Below, piece after piece: positions 6,176 to 12,251 of a stretch of 26,791 nucleotides of DNA (its first letter is position 1; each line of letters opens with the position of its first letter). The stretch spans positions 1 to 26,791 of the IMG/VR virus record IMGVR_UViG_3300032241_001824. One strand, given 5' to 3'. The position numbers and the translations under genes are program-made. The notes beneath the pieces were generated by a model that did no database searches, was not told the DNA's origin, and saw only the letters and a list, made by a program, of their open reading frames with translations. Source of the stretch: a virus.

Positions 6176-6352
6176 ATGGAATGCCAGCACGATTTTGACG
6201 AAATGATCTGCTCCGAATGCGATGCCCACCGTGGTTGTATTGAATGCGGATATGACGAACACGGGGAACCAAGCGAGCATGATGATTGGGCATTTTTTGG
6301 ATTCTCTGAGAATTACGATATGGAATGGGGTTATGCAGATGAAAAATCTTAA
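6176..6352 (+). CDS. 58-residue cysteine-rich acidic protein
   Basis: ATG 6176 follows directly after the previous stop, with GGGGGA (6166-6171) as ribosome site; it ends at TAA 6350-6352. Pairs CSEC (C12, C15) and CIEC (C21, C24), together with C3, H5 and H18, suggest zinc binding. The C-terminal half is acidic and aromatic (EHDDWAFFGFSENYDMEWGY). No family is recognised. Confidence 0.55.
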   Translation: MECQHDFDEMICSECDAHRGCIECGYDEHGEPSEHDDWAFFGFSENYDMEWGYADEKS

Positions 6353-6497
6353 AGGCGAAGAACCAAAATATAAATTCCTCGGGAAAAAATTGCCGGAAGA
6401 TTCCAAAGGCATGAATTACGAAGATTGGAAAATTTTCATTCAGGAATCAAAACAATTTTTAAAAGAGTTGCGAGAAAAAGCGGAGGAATCCAAATGA
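6339..6497 (+). CDS. Hypothetical protein, 52 residues
   Basis: I take ATG 6339 as start because ATGGGG (6325-6330) is at correct spacing; ATG 6333 is too close. The gene overlaps the previous one by 14 bases. The sequence is basic then helical (YKFLGKKLPEDSKG; EDWKIFIQESKQFLKELREK). The function is unknown. GGAGGAA at its end (6482-6488) serves what follows. Confidence 0.5.
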   Translation: MKNLKGEEPKYKFLGKKLPEDSKGMNYEDWKIFIQESKQFLKELREKAEESK

Positions 6498-6547
6498 TGG
6501 AAGACCATGCAAAATTACATGAATCGGAAAAAGATGCCCACATATGA
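6494..6547 (+). CDS. 17-residue open frame, possible leader peptide
   Basis: ATGATG at 6494 sits behind the strong site GGAGGAA (6482-6488) in an ATGA overlap, but the frame (MMEDHAKLHESEKDAHI) stops at 6547, 14 bases into the FmdB-like gene. It may only carry ribosomes to the poorly served FmdB start. Confidence 0.3.
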   Translation: MMEDHAKLHESEKDAHI

Positions 6548-6698
6548 ATATAAATGTTCCGGATGTTCAATTCGGTTCGAAGTCTTTGCATCAATCAAGG
6601 AAAAACCGGCGACTCCCAAGTGTTGCGACGAAGTGGAAAGAATTTTCTCGCCGTTCGGAATCTCTTTCAAGGGTTCCGGATGGGGCAAAGATCGATAA
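6534..6698 (+). CDS. FmdB-family zinc ribbon protein
   Basis: 54 residues beginning MPTYEYKCSGC, the hallmark start of FmdB-type putative regulators. C8 and C11 form the first knuckle; the second is C30-C31 (PKCC) where the family usually has C-x2-C. The end FSPFGISFKGSGWGKDR is also typical of the family. I choose ATG 6534 because family members begin at this methionine, although the ribosome site in front of it is weak. FmdB proteins are widespread small zinc proteins with no firm biochemical role; phages carry them often. Confidence 0.8.
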   Translation: MPTYEYKCSGCSIRFEVFASIKEKPATPKCCDEVERIFSPFGISFKGSGWGKDR

Positions 6699-6731
6699 GT
6701 TTGTCGCTTATGCGGCAATAAAATGCTCTGC

Positions 6732-6756
6732 CCCTGCCCGTCAGCGGGGGACAGGG
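6732..6756 (+). terminator. GC-rich hairpin after the FmdB-like gene
   Basis: CCCTG/CAGGG (5 bp) and CCCG/CGGG (4 bp, loop TCAG) stack with a GGA bulge on the 3' side. It is followed by TATAAAATTAAAC, not by a U-run, so it may be a weak terminator or a structured boundary. It lies in the 102-base gap 6699-6800. Confidence 0.35.
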
Positions 6757-6762
6757 TATAAA
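6757..6762 (+). promoter_or_regulatory. Possible -10 box TATAAA
   Basis: TATAAAAT follows the hairpin directly and is about 40 bases before the 6801 gene. No -35 match lies 17 bases upstream, since that position falls inside the hairpin. The ribosome site for the next gene is GAAAGGA (6785-6791). Confidence 0.25.
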
Positions 6763-6800
6763 ATTAAACAATCCGCTATCTCCCGAAAGGACTAAAGAAA

Positions 6801-6899
6801 ATGGATCAAAATGTAAAGCGTTGCCGCGGATGCGGTGTTCAGTTATGGGTGGCGACCGTTTGCACCTACTGTTCGAAATGGAGCAAGGATTTACCATAA
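6801..6899 (+). CDS. 32-residue zinc-ribbon miniprotein
   Basis: ATG 6801 with GAAAGGA at 6785-6791; stop TAA 6897-6899. It has two clean knuckles, C8-x2-C11 (CRGC) and C21-x2-C24 (CTYC), spaced as in a minimal zinc ribbon. The next gene begins inside its 3' end. It may bind nucleic acid or another protein; nothing more can be said. Confidence 0.55.
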   Translation: MDQNVKRCRGCGVQLWVATVCTYCSKWSKDLP

Positions 6900-7288
6900 A
6901 AGTTATCGGCAAGATTCTTTTAATCGCCATTTTGGTTGGATCTTGTCAGACGGCGGGAGCGCAAGCGGCGTATGCGCCCCGAGCGTTTTTCTCTTTTATT
7001 ACTCATCCCAAAATGTATGCAAGGATGCAAGTCCCAAGCGATAAGCAATACGGATGCCTAGTAAAATTATGGAATCGCGAATCACATTGGAATCCAAAAG
7101 CGGTGAATCATTCATCCGGCGCATTTGGGATTGCTCAATTTCTCCCGACAACTTGGGGGAATTACAAATTTGAATATAAACCCAAAAATCCAATTAAGCA
7201 GATCGATTATGGGTTGCATTACATTTCGGTTCGCTATGGATCGGCGTGTAAGGCGTGGCGACATGAGAAAGAATACGGCTGGTATTGA
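6878..7288 (+). CDS. Exported lytic transglycosylase (SLT/lysozyme-like)
   Basis: 136 residues from ATG 6878. Residues 8-30 are a signal sequence: K, a hydrophobic core (IGKILLIAILV) and then GSCQTAGAQA, which offers both a lipobox-like VGSC (C23) and an AQA cleavage site. Residues 58-130 form a transglycosylase domain: LWNRESHWNPKAVN with catalytic E68, SSGAFGIAQFLPTTW, and QIDYGLHYISVRYGS. It would cut peptidoglycan between MurNAc and GlcNAc outside the membrane. The start lacks a good ribosome site, so translation may be coupled to the upstream miniprotein. It could be a lysis enzyme or an envelope-remodelling enzyme; its early location is unusual. Confidence 0.8.
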   Translation: MEQGFTIKVIGKILLIAILVGSCQTAGAQAAYAPRAFFSFITHPKMYARMQVPSDKQYGCLVKLWNRESHWNPKAVNHSSGAFGIAQFLPTTWGNYKFEYKPKNPIKQIDYGLHYISVRYGSACKAWRHEKEYGWY

Positions 7289-7605
7289 ATCAAGAAATCG
7301 TGGCTCTAGTTGAGGCGAGGGCGGGGTATTACTGCGAAACCTGCGGGAACCCTGCTCTCGAATCGATGGCGTTGCATCATAGGAAATTAAAATCCCGCGG
7401 GGGGAAAGATTCCGCGGCAAATCTCATAAGAGTTCACCATGAGTGCCACAACCTCGGGACTCATTCAATTCACAAAAACCCGTCAATGGCGACGGACAAA
7501 GGTTGGATGGTGAGTAGTTGGAGCGATCCGGAAGTGGAACCATTCTTACGACCGGATGGCTCATGGGTACTTTTGAAAAATGACGGAAGTGTCGAAATCG
7601 TGTAA
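7285..7605 (+). CDS. HNH endonuclease domain protein
   Basis: 106 residues from TTG 7285 in a TTGA overlap; no other in-frame start precedes the domain. The HNH motif is complete: C17-x2-C20 (YYCETCG), H31-H32 (MALHHRKLKSRGG), N46 and H51...C54-H55 (NLIRVHHECHN). HNH proteins near phage packaging genes often support terminase; this one lies 2 kb before terminase, so a role in recombination or host-DNA cutting is equally possible. The C-terminus (GWMVSSWSDPEVEPFLRPDG) is typical of small actinophage HNH proteins. Confidence 0.85.
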   Translation: MNQEIVALVEARAGYYCETCGNPALESMALHHRKLKSRGGKDSAANLIRVHHECHNLGTHSIHKNPSMATDKGWMVSSWSDPEVEPFLRPDGSWVLLKNDGSVEIV

Positions 7606-7635
7606 TGTAATCAATCAAAGAAAGAGGGCAAAGAA

Positions 7636-8016
7636 ATGAATCAAATTATTATCGAAGGCAATTTGGGGTCGGATCCGGAGTTAAAAGCGGTTCGCGATGA
7701 AACTCTTTCATCGTTTTCGCTAGCGCATACACCAAGAAAAAAAGTGAATGGGCAATATGAAGATGGGGAAACCATTTGGTTCCGCGTTACCTTTTGGAAT
7801 TCGAAAAGCGATTCAGTAATCGATAATCTTAAAAAAGGCGATCGGATCGTGGTTATTGGAAAGGTGAACCAATCGACCTATAAAACCAAAGATGGAGAAA
7901 CCAAGACATCGCTTGAAATTGCGGGGAATGATTTTTACCTCAAAGTTCGATCAGCGGGTCGCGCACAGGTTGATTCATTCGCGACTGAGCGCGTAGAGGA
8001 TGTACCAAGTTGGTAG
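7636..8016 (+). CDS. ssb: Single-stranded DNA-binding protein
   Basis: 126 residues, ribosome site AGAGGG (7623-7628). The OB-fold signature of SSB is plain: MNQIIIEGNLGSDPELKAV, then SFSLAHTPRKK, ETIWFRVTFWNSKSDSVIDN, LKKGDRIVVIGKVNQSTYKT and TSLEIAGNDF. The long acidic tail and DDxPF tip of host SSB are missing; it ends EDVPSW, a possible reduced tip. It would protect single strands during phage replication and recombination, along with the Cas4-like nuclease and RusA-like resolvase upstream. Confidence 0.92.
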   Translation: MNQIIIEGNLGSDPELKAVRDETLSSFSLAHTPRKKVNGQYEDGETIWFRVTFWNSKSDSVIDNLKKGDRIVVIGKVNQSTYKTKDGETKTSLEIAGNDFYLKVRSAGRAQVDSFATERVEDVPSW

Positions 8017-8198
8017 AGGAACTATGGAACTCGCAACAAGTGATCGATCACTTGGAAATCAATTTCAACAATTTGCGACAACTCCAATATCGAAAAACAA
8101 TCGCGTGGGTAAAAAAAGAGGGAAAATCAGTTTTTTACCTTGCGGATGATGTTCGCGCGTATAAAGAAAAACGCGAAGCGCGGAAAACTGTAAAATAA
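8010..8198 (+). CDS. Small HTH protein (excisionase/MerR-like)
   Basis: 62 residues. The only suitable start is TTG 8010, with GAGGAT (7996-8001) as a possible ribosome site and a 7-base overlap with ssb. The sequence (WNSQQVIDHLEINFNNLRQL, QYRKTIAWVKKEGKSVFYLADDV) fits a MerR/excisionase-like helix-turn-helix with a wing, followed by a basic helix. Since no integrase is seen, a regulator role is more likely than excision. Confidence 0.65.
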   Translation: MVEELWNSQQVIDHLEINFNNLRQLQYRKTIAWVKKEGKSVFYLADDVRAYKEKREARKTVK

Positions 8199-8202
8199 TT
8201 AC

Positions 8203-8388
8203 ATGAACATCGAATCGGATGAGGTGACGATCGCGGAACTAGACGAGGCGATCGGTCACCTTGCCGAAATGATGAAAGATCGATACGGCAATCGGCTGAC
8301 TCACCAAAGAAAAATTTTCCTCATGGGGGAGATGGATAGTTTGCTCGATGCTAGGCTTGAAGCGTTAGAAAAAGAAAAAAATAAATAA
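8203..8388 (+). CDS. Hypothetical helical protein, 61 residues
   Basis: ATG 8203 four bases after the previous stop; no strong ribosome site is seen, so coupling is likely. The chain is acidic and wholly helical by inspection (VTIAELDEAIGHLAEMMKDR, MGEMDSLLDARLEALEKEKNK). No family is recognised. It closes the early block just before the ParB-like gene. Confidence 0.6.
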   Translation: MNIESDEVTIAELDEAIGHLAEMMKDRYGNRLTHQRKIFLMGEMDSLLDARLEALEKEKNK

Positions 8389-8409
8389 AGCGTAATCAAC
8401 GGGGGCGAA

Positions 8410-9021
8410 ATGGAAGCGAAAAAATTACTAACCGATGACCTGAAAGAATATCCGGGCAACGCGAGGCGTGGCAATGTAACGGTACTCATGGAATCTTTGA
8501 AGGTAAACGGTCAATATCGCCCGATCGTGGTTCAAAAATCGACAAATTATGTATTAGCGGGAAATCATTTATTAAGAGCCGCAAAATCGTTGGGATGGGA
8601 AGAAATCGATGCAGTTGTCGTCGATGTTGATGATGAGCAAGCGTTAAAAATTGTTTTGGTGGATAACCGGTCGAATGACCTTGGCGAATATAACGATGAC
8701 CTTTTGAGATCGTTGCTTAAAGAGGTTGAGGATTTCACGGGTACGGGTTACACGGCGGCGGATATCGAAGAATTAGAAAAACTCGGCGGGGTTGAGCAAG
8801 AGGAGAGACCGGATATAGAGTTTTCTCTTGCGTTAAGAGAAGAAAATAATTACATCGTGCTGGTATTTGATAATGCCCTCGATTGGCAATCAGCGATTAC
8901 TACTTTTGGATTGACCACGGTTAAGGCGTGGGATTCACGACCCGGATTTTCCCGCGCGGGTATCGGTCGAGTTATTGCGGGGACACCTATTCTTGATCGG
9001 TTGAACAATGTTAATAGTTAG
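8410..9021 (+). CDS. ParB-like nuclease/sulfiredoxin-fold domain protein
   Basis: 203 residues; GGGGG (8401-8405) is the ribosome site. Residues 9-100 carry the ParB/Srx domain: DDLKEYPGNARRGNVTVLME, QYRPIVVQKSTNYVLAGNHL with the GNH motif at 51-53, and the VLVDNRSNDLGEYNDDLL helix typical of phage ParB proteins. A second conserved-looking part (about 130-203: NNYIVLVFDNALDWQSAITT ... RAGIGRVIAG) is seen in phage ParB proteins near DNA-modifying enzymes. Members have been proposed as DNases, NTP-binding switches or DNA-modification partners. It overlaps the glycosyltransferase gene by 14 bases, so the two are probably used together. Confidence 0.85.
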   Translation: MEAKKLLTDDLKEYPGNARRGNVTVLMESLKVNGQYRPIVVQKSTNYVLAGNHLLRAAKSLGWEEIDAVVVDVDDEQALKIVLVDNRSNDLGEYNDDLLRSLLKEVEDFTGTGYTAADIEELEKLGGVEQEERPDIEFSLALREENNYIVLVFDNALDWQSAITTFGLTTVKAWDSRPGFSRAGIGRVIAGTPILDRLNNVNS

Positions 9022-9742
9022 CCCATCGTATAAAAGATCGAAGGATGTAAAGATCCGGAACTGGTATCCGGATGCGATGCTTGCGGTTCACGAATTCGAA
9101 GCCGAGGAATATAGAGAAAATCAAGGCGGACAGATTATGGTTTTGCCTGATTCAACGCGTGGAAATATGGCGAAAGTTCGACAGTTCATTCTTGACCAAG
9201 CGGTCGATGGTGAATGGGTGGCGATGATCGATGATGATGTCGAGGAATTCGGTTATTTCGGGAAAGCGGAAAACAAGCAAAATTGGATGCCCTACGATGC
9301 GGATCGATTCGTCGAGTTTTTGGAAGTCGGTTGCAATATGGCGGAAGAACTCGGGACAAATTTGTGGGGCGTGAATGTATCTTTTGACCCTCGATTTTTC
9401 CGTGAGTTTACGCCGTTCGCGTTTAGTTCGCCGGTATTAGGGACATTCTGCGTTCAAAAGAAAACGGATGGAATTAGTTACGATGCGCGATTGGGGTTGA
9501 AAGAGGATTACGATATTTTTCTCCAGCATCTTCACCGATCGCATAAAGTTTTGAGATTCAATCGGTATTACTACAAAGCCGGGCATCTTGATGTTGCGGG
9601 CGGATGTGCGGTTTACCGAAATATGGCGGAAGAAAAAAAGCAAGCGGAAATCTTCACAAAAAAGTGGGGATCAAAGGTCATTAAGTGGACTCCGGAAAGA
9701 TCAACTAACCCTCGACTTTATGCGCCAATACCGGGTGTTTAA
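9008..9742 (+). CDS. Glycosyltransferase resembling the TET-associated (TAGT) family
   Basis: 244 residues. The fold is GT-A-like: N-terminal MLIVSPSYKRSKDV strand, GNMAKVRQFILDQAVDGEWV, then the metal/sugar-nucleotide motif D75-D76-D77 (VAMIDDDVEEFG). A later LKEDYDIF motif gives E166-D167, the likely catalytic region, before RFNRYYYKAGHLDVAGGC. Length and motif order resemble the phage TAGT family, described by Iyer and colleagues as partners of TET/JBP dioxygenases that sugar-modify oxidised bases. No dioxygenase lies in this window. The substrate could be a modified DNA base; a virion protein or host sugar is possible. It overlaps the ParB-like gene and, by TAATG, the small terminase gene. 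Confidence 0.75.
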   Translation: MLIVSPSYKRSKDVKIRNWYPDAMLAVHEFEAEEYRENQGGQIMVLPDSTRGNMAKVRQFILDQAVDGEWVAMIDDDVEEFGYFGKAENKQNWMPYDADRFVEFLEVGCNMAEELGTNLWGVNVSFDPRFFREFTPFAFSSPVLGTFCVQKKTDGISYDARLGLKEDYDIFLQHLHRSHKVLRFNRYYYKAGHLDVAGGCAVYRNMAEEKKQAEIFTKKWGSKVIKWTPERSTNPRLYAPIPGV

Positions 9743-10401
9743 TGAGCGATTTTGAAAATAACGCGGGGGAGATTGAAAATTACCCCGACAAGGCGGAATG
9801 GGAGTTATTAAAAAAGGAACGAAAAGTCGTCGATCTGCGCCAAATGGGGATTACTTATGAGGTGATCGCGAAAGAGGTGGGATACGCGAGTGCTTCCGGG
9901 GCTTATCACGCTTACGAAAGAGCGTTGGCAAGATATCCGCGTGAAACCTTTGACAAAAAGCGCGATCTCCAAGAGCAACGAATCGAGCGACTTTTGGCGG
10001 GCGTGTGGACTAAGGCTCTAAGGGGTGACACGGCGGCGATAATGACTACAATTAAATTATTCGAAAGGCAAGCGAAATTGCTCGGGTTGGATATGCCTCA
10101 GCGATTCGAAAATACGGTCGAAATATTCGAGGGCGGGAGTGAAGTCGATGAACAAGTTAGACGATTCGCCTACCTTATTGCCCAAGCAGAAAATCAACAA
10201 GACTCAATGGGCGACGGGGAGCCGACTCTTTTGGGAATCGAAGGCGAGATCGAATCAGATTCCACCGAAAACGGGATGGCAAACTTGGTTGATCCTCTCG
10301 GGTCGAGGTTGGGGCAAGACGAGGTGCGGGGCGGAATGGATAGCGTGGGAAGCGATCCGGAATCCGAAAACTCGATGGGCGATAGTAGCCAAGACTTTTA
10401 G
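9742..10401 (+). CDS. terS: Terminase small subunit (unusually long overlap with terL)
   Basis: 219 residues from ATG 9742 (TAATG overlap). Residues about 20-75 hold a helix-turn-helix of the kind that binds the packaging site (WELLKKERKVVDLRQMGITY, YEVIAKEVGYASASGAYHAY). A helical oligomerisation segment follows (LQEQRIERLLAGVWTKALRG, TIKLFERQAKLLGLD). The last 84 codons lie inside the terL gene in another frame and give an acidic, low-complexity tail (DSMGDGEPTLLGIEGEIES...). The role is to recognise phage DNA and hand it to the large subunit. Identity rests on HTH, position and size, not on a signature motif. Confidence 0.75.
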   Translation: MSDFENNAGEIENYPDKAEWELLKKERKVVDLRQMGITYEVIAKEVGYASASGAYHAYERALARYPRETFDKKRDLQEQRIERLLAGVWTKALRGDTAAIMTTIKLFERQAKLLGLDMPQRFENTVEIFEGGSEVDEQVRRFAYLIAQAENQQDSMGDGEPTLLGIEGEIESDSTENGMANLVDPLGSRLGQDEVRGGMDSVGSDPESENSMGDSSQDF

Positions 10402-11515
10402 CGATGCTCGCGATACTTGCGTGGAAGGTGATTCCGGTGTTTTAGGCGTGTTGAATCGCTATCAAGCGTTGCAGACTTGGAACCGATCGATCGGTGAAAT
10501 CGTTTTGACGAATGGATCGATGATTAAATTATTTTCGGCGGAAGAACCGGATCGATTGAGAGGACCCCAGCACCACGGGGCTTGGGCTGACGAATTAGCC
10601 GCGTGGGCGAAACCTGATGCGTGGGATCAAATGCAATTCGGATTACGATTGGGAAAAAATCCGAGAACTGTCGTCACGACAACGCCACGACCAATCCCGT
10701 TGATCCGGAATCTAGTTAATCGATCGGATGGAACGGTATACACGACGCTTGGATCGACTTTTGACAATGCGGCGAACCTCGCGCCATCGGCGTTGATTGA
10801 GTTGCAGTCGCGGTATGCGGGAACTCGAATGGGTCGCCAAGAATTATTCGGTGAGTTATTGAATGAATCGGATTCGGCGTTATGGACTCGATCTTTGATT
10901 GAGCAAGCAAGGATCAATATCGAAGATGCCCCGCCTTACTATCGTTGCGTAGTGGCGATCGATCCGGCGGTGACAAGTGGCGAATCAAGCGATGAAACGG
11001 GAATCGTGGTGGCGGGCGCAACGCCTGACGGTCATTATTACATCGTTGAGGATGCTTCGATGCGCGGGACTCCGGAAGCGTGGGCGCGAAAAGCGATCGA
11101 GATGTATCGCAAGCATAAGTGCGATCGGGTAATCGGTGAAGCGAACAACGGTGGAGATATGATCGAAAGCCTACTAAGGCAAGTTGATGCTTCGATTCCT
11201 TATCGGAAAGTTCACGCTTCAAGAGGAAAAAGAGTTCGAGCGGAGCCGGTGTCTGCGTTGTCGGAGCAGTTGCGGCTGCATATGGTGGGATCTAATTTTT
11301 CGGAGTTGGAAGATCAACTCGTGACTTGGGAGCCCGATTCCGATAAATCGCCCGATCGTATGGATGCGATGGTATGGGCGGTCAGCGATCTAATGAGTAA
11401 CTCCGGGGCGTTGCGGTCGTTAGCAGCGATGGCGGATTTCTGCCCGTCGTGTCGATTGCCGTTAGTAAAAGGAACTAGGATTTGCCCACGATGCCAAGCA
11501 GAGGTGAAACAATGA
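10148..11515 (+). CDS. terL: Terminase large subunit with C-terminal zinc ribbon
   Basis: 455 residues from ATG 10148, chosen for GGGAG about 8 bases upstream; GTG 10139 is an alternative. The ATPase shows Walker A SGRGWGKT (51-58) within the TWLILSGRGWGKTRCGAEW stretch, and Walker B WADE (D148, E149). The nuclease domain shows VVAIDPAVTSGESSDETGIV, DRVIGEANNGGDMIESLLR and DRMDAMVWAV with its acidic residues. It powers DNA translocation through the portal and cuts the concatemer. The last 25 residues form an extra zinc ribbon: C432-x2-C435 and C446-x2-C449. The start lies inside terS and the stop overlaps the GP88-like gene. Confidence 0.95.
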   Translation: MNKLDDSPTLLPKQKINKTQWATGSRLFWESKARSNQIPPKTGWQTWLILSGRGWGKTRCGAEWIAWEAIRNPKTRWAIVAKTFSDARDTCVEGDSGVLGVLNRYQALQTWNRSIGEIVLTNGSMIKLFSAEEPDRLRGPQHHGAWADELAAWAKPDAWDQMQFGLRLGKNPRTVVTTTPRPIPLIRNLVNRSDGTVYTTLGSTFDNAANLAPSALIELQSRYAGTRMGRQELFGELLNESDSALWTRSLIEQARINIEDAPPYYRCVVAIDPAVTSGESSDETGIVVAGATPDGHYYIVEDASMRGTPEAWARKAIEMYRKHKCDRVIGEANNGGDMIESLLRQVDASIPYRKVHASRGKRVRAEPVSALSEQLRLHMVGSNFSELEDQLVTWEPDSDKSPDRMDAMVWAVSDLMSNSGALRSLAAMADFCPSCRLPLVKGTRICPRCQAEVKQ

Positions 11516-12222
11516 AATATTTTTTAACCAATGGGAATAGAGAACTAAAAGCGGATGGGATATTTACATGGTCGCTTCCGGCGTTAGCAACAAAACTTTC
11601 GACGGGCGCGAATTTTCTCACCTGCCCCAATGCGGGAGTGTGCGCTCAGTTGTGTTACGCGCGATCGGGAACCTATAACTTTTCGAATGTAAAAGCGGCG
11701 CATACCCGTAATCTTGAAATGACGATCGACGATTTAAATGGATGGAAAAATCGAATCATCGAGGAATTAAAAGCGAAAAGATATCAAGGTGGGAAATCGG
11801 TGCGGATCCATGATTCCGGCGATTTTTATTCCGGTGAATATTTCGAAGCGTGGTTAGAAATTGCGACGGTGACTCCAAATGTGTTTTTTTATGCGTATAC
11901 AAAAGAGGTGGCGTTAATTAAAAAATATTCGTTACCCTCAAATTTCGTCATCATCTTTTCGATGGGCGGGAAGCAAGATCACCTAATCGATAAAGAAAAC
12001 GATCGCCATGCAGAAGTCTTCCCCACGATTGGCGCGTTAATAGATGCGGGATATGCGAACCAAGAGGAATCGGATTTACTAGCGGCGACCTTACCCACGA
12101 ATAAGATTGGGATCGTGTCGAACAATATTAAGCATCTTCAAAAGCGGCAAGGGAGTAAGACTTTTGGCAATCTCCAAAATGAAAGGCAAAACGGGAATAC
12201 CGCTATCATTACTCTAGCCTGA
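11512..12222 (+). CDS. GP88-like three-cysteine protein between terL and portal
   Basis: 236 residues, ATGA overlap with terL and ribosome site AGAGGTG (11500-11506). The motif C38-x5-C44-x3-C48-Y (CPNAGVCAQLCYARSGTY) and the SVRIHDSGDFYSGEYFEAW segment (96-114), followed by FFYAYTK, match my memory of the actinophage GP88 family and resemble DUF5131/gp37-type proteins. Three clustered cysteines plus strand-helix repeats suggest an iron-sulfur or radical-SAM-like TIM barrel, but the cysteine spacing differs from CxxxCxxC, so this is inference. It sits where no extra gene is needed, between terminase and portal. Confidence 0.65.
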   Translation: MKYFLTNGNRELKADGIFTWSLPALATKLSTGANFLTCPNAGVCAQLCYARSGTYNFSNVKAAHTRNLEMTIDDLNGWKNRIIEELKAKRYQGGKSVRIHDSGDFYSGEYFEAWLEIATVTPNVFFYAYTKEVALIKKYSLPSNFVIIFSMGGKQDHLIDKENDRHAEVFPTIGALIDAGYANQEESDLLAATLPTNKIGIVSNNIKHLQKRQGSKTFGNLQNERQNGNTAIITLA

Positions 12223-12251
12223 CTTACAAGGGGCGTTGATAAGGGGATGAC

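Noticed and set aside
6222-6338. Long form of the 6339 protein
   Set aside because: It would be read out of frame through the cysteine-rich 6176 gene; the ribosome site supports ATG 6339.
8010-8198. Excisionase of an integrated phage
   Set aside because: The HTH alone does not show this; no integrase, repressor or attachment site is visible in the window.
10139-10147. GTG start for terL
   Set aside because: In frame, but the GGGAG site overlaps this GTG; ATG 10148 is better spaced. The difference is three residues.
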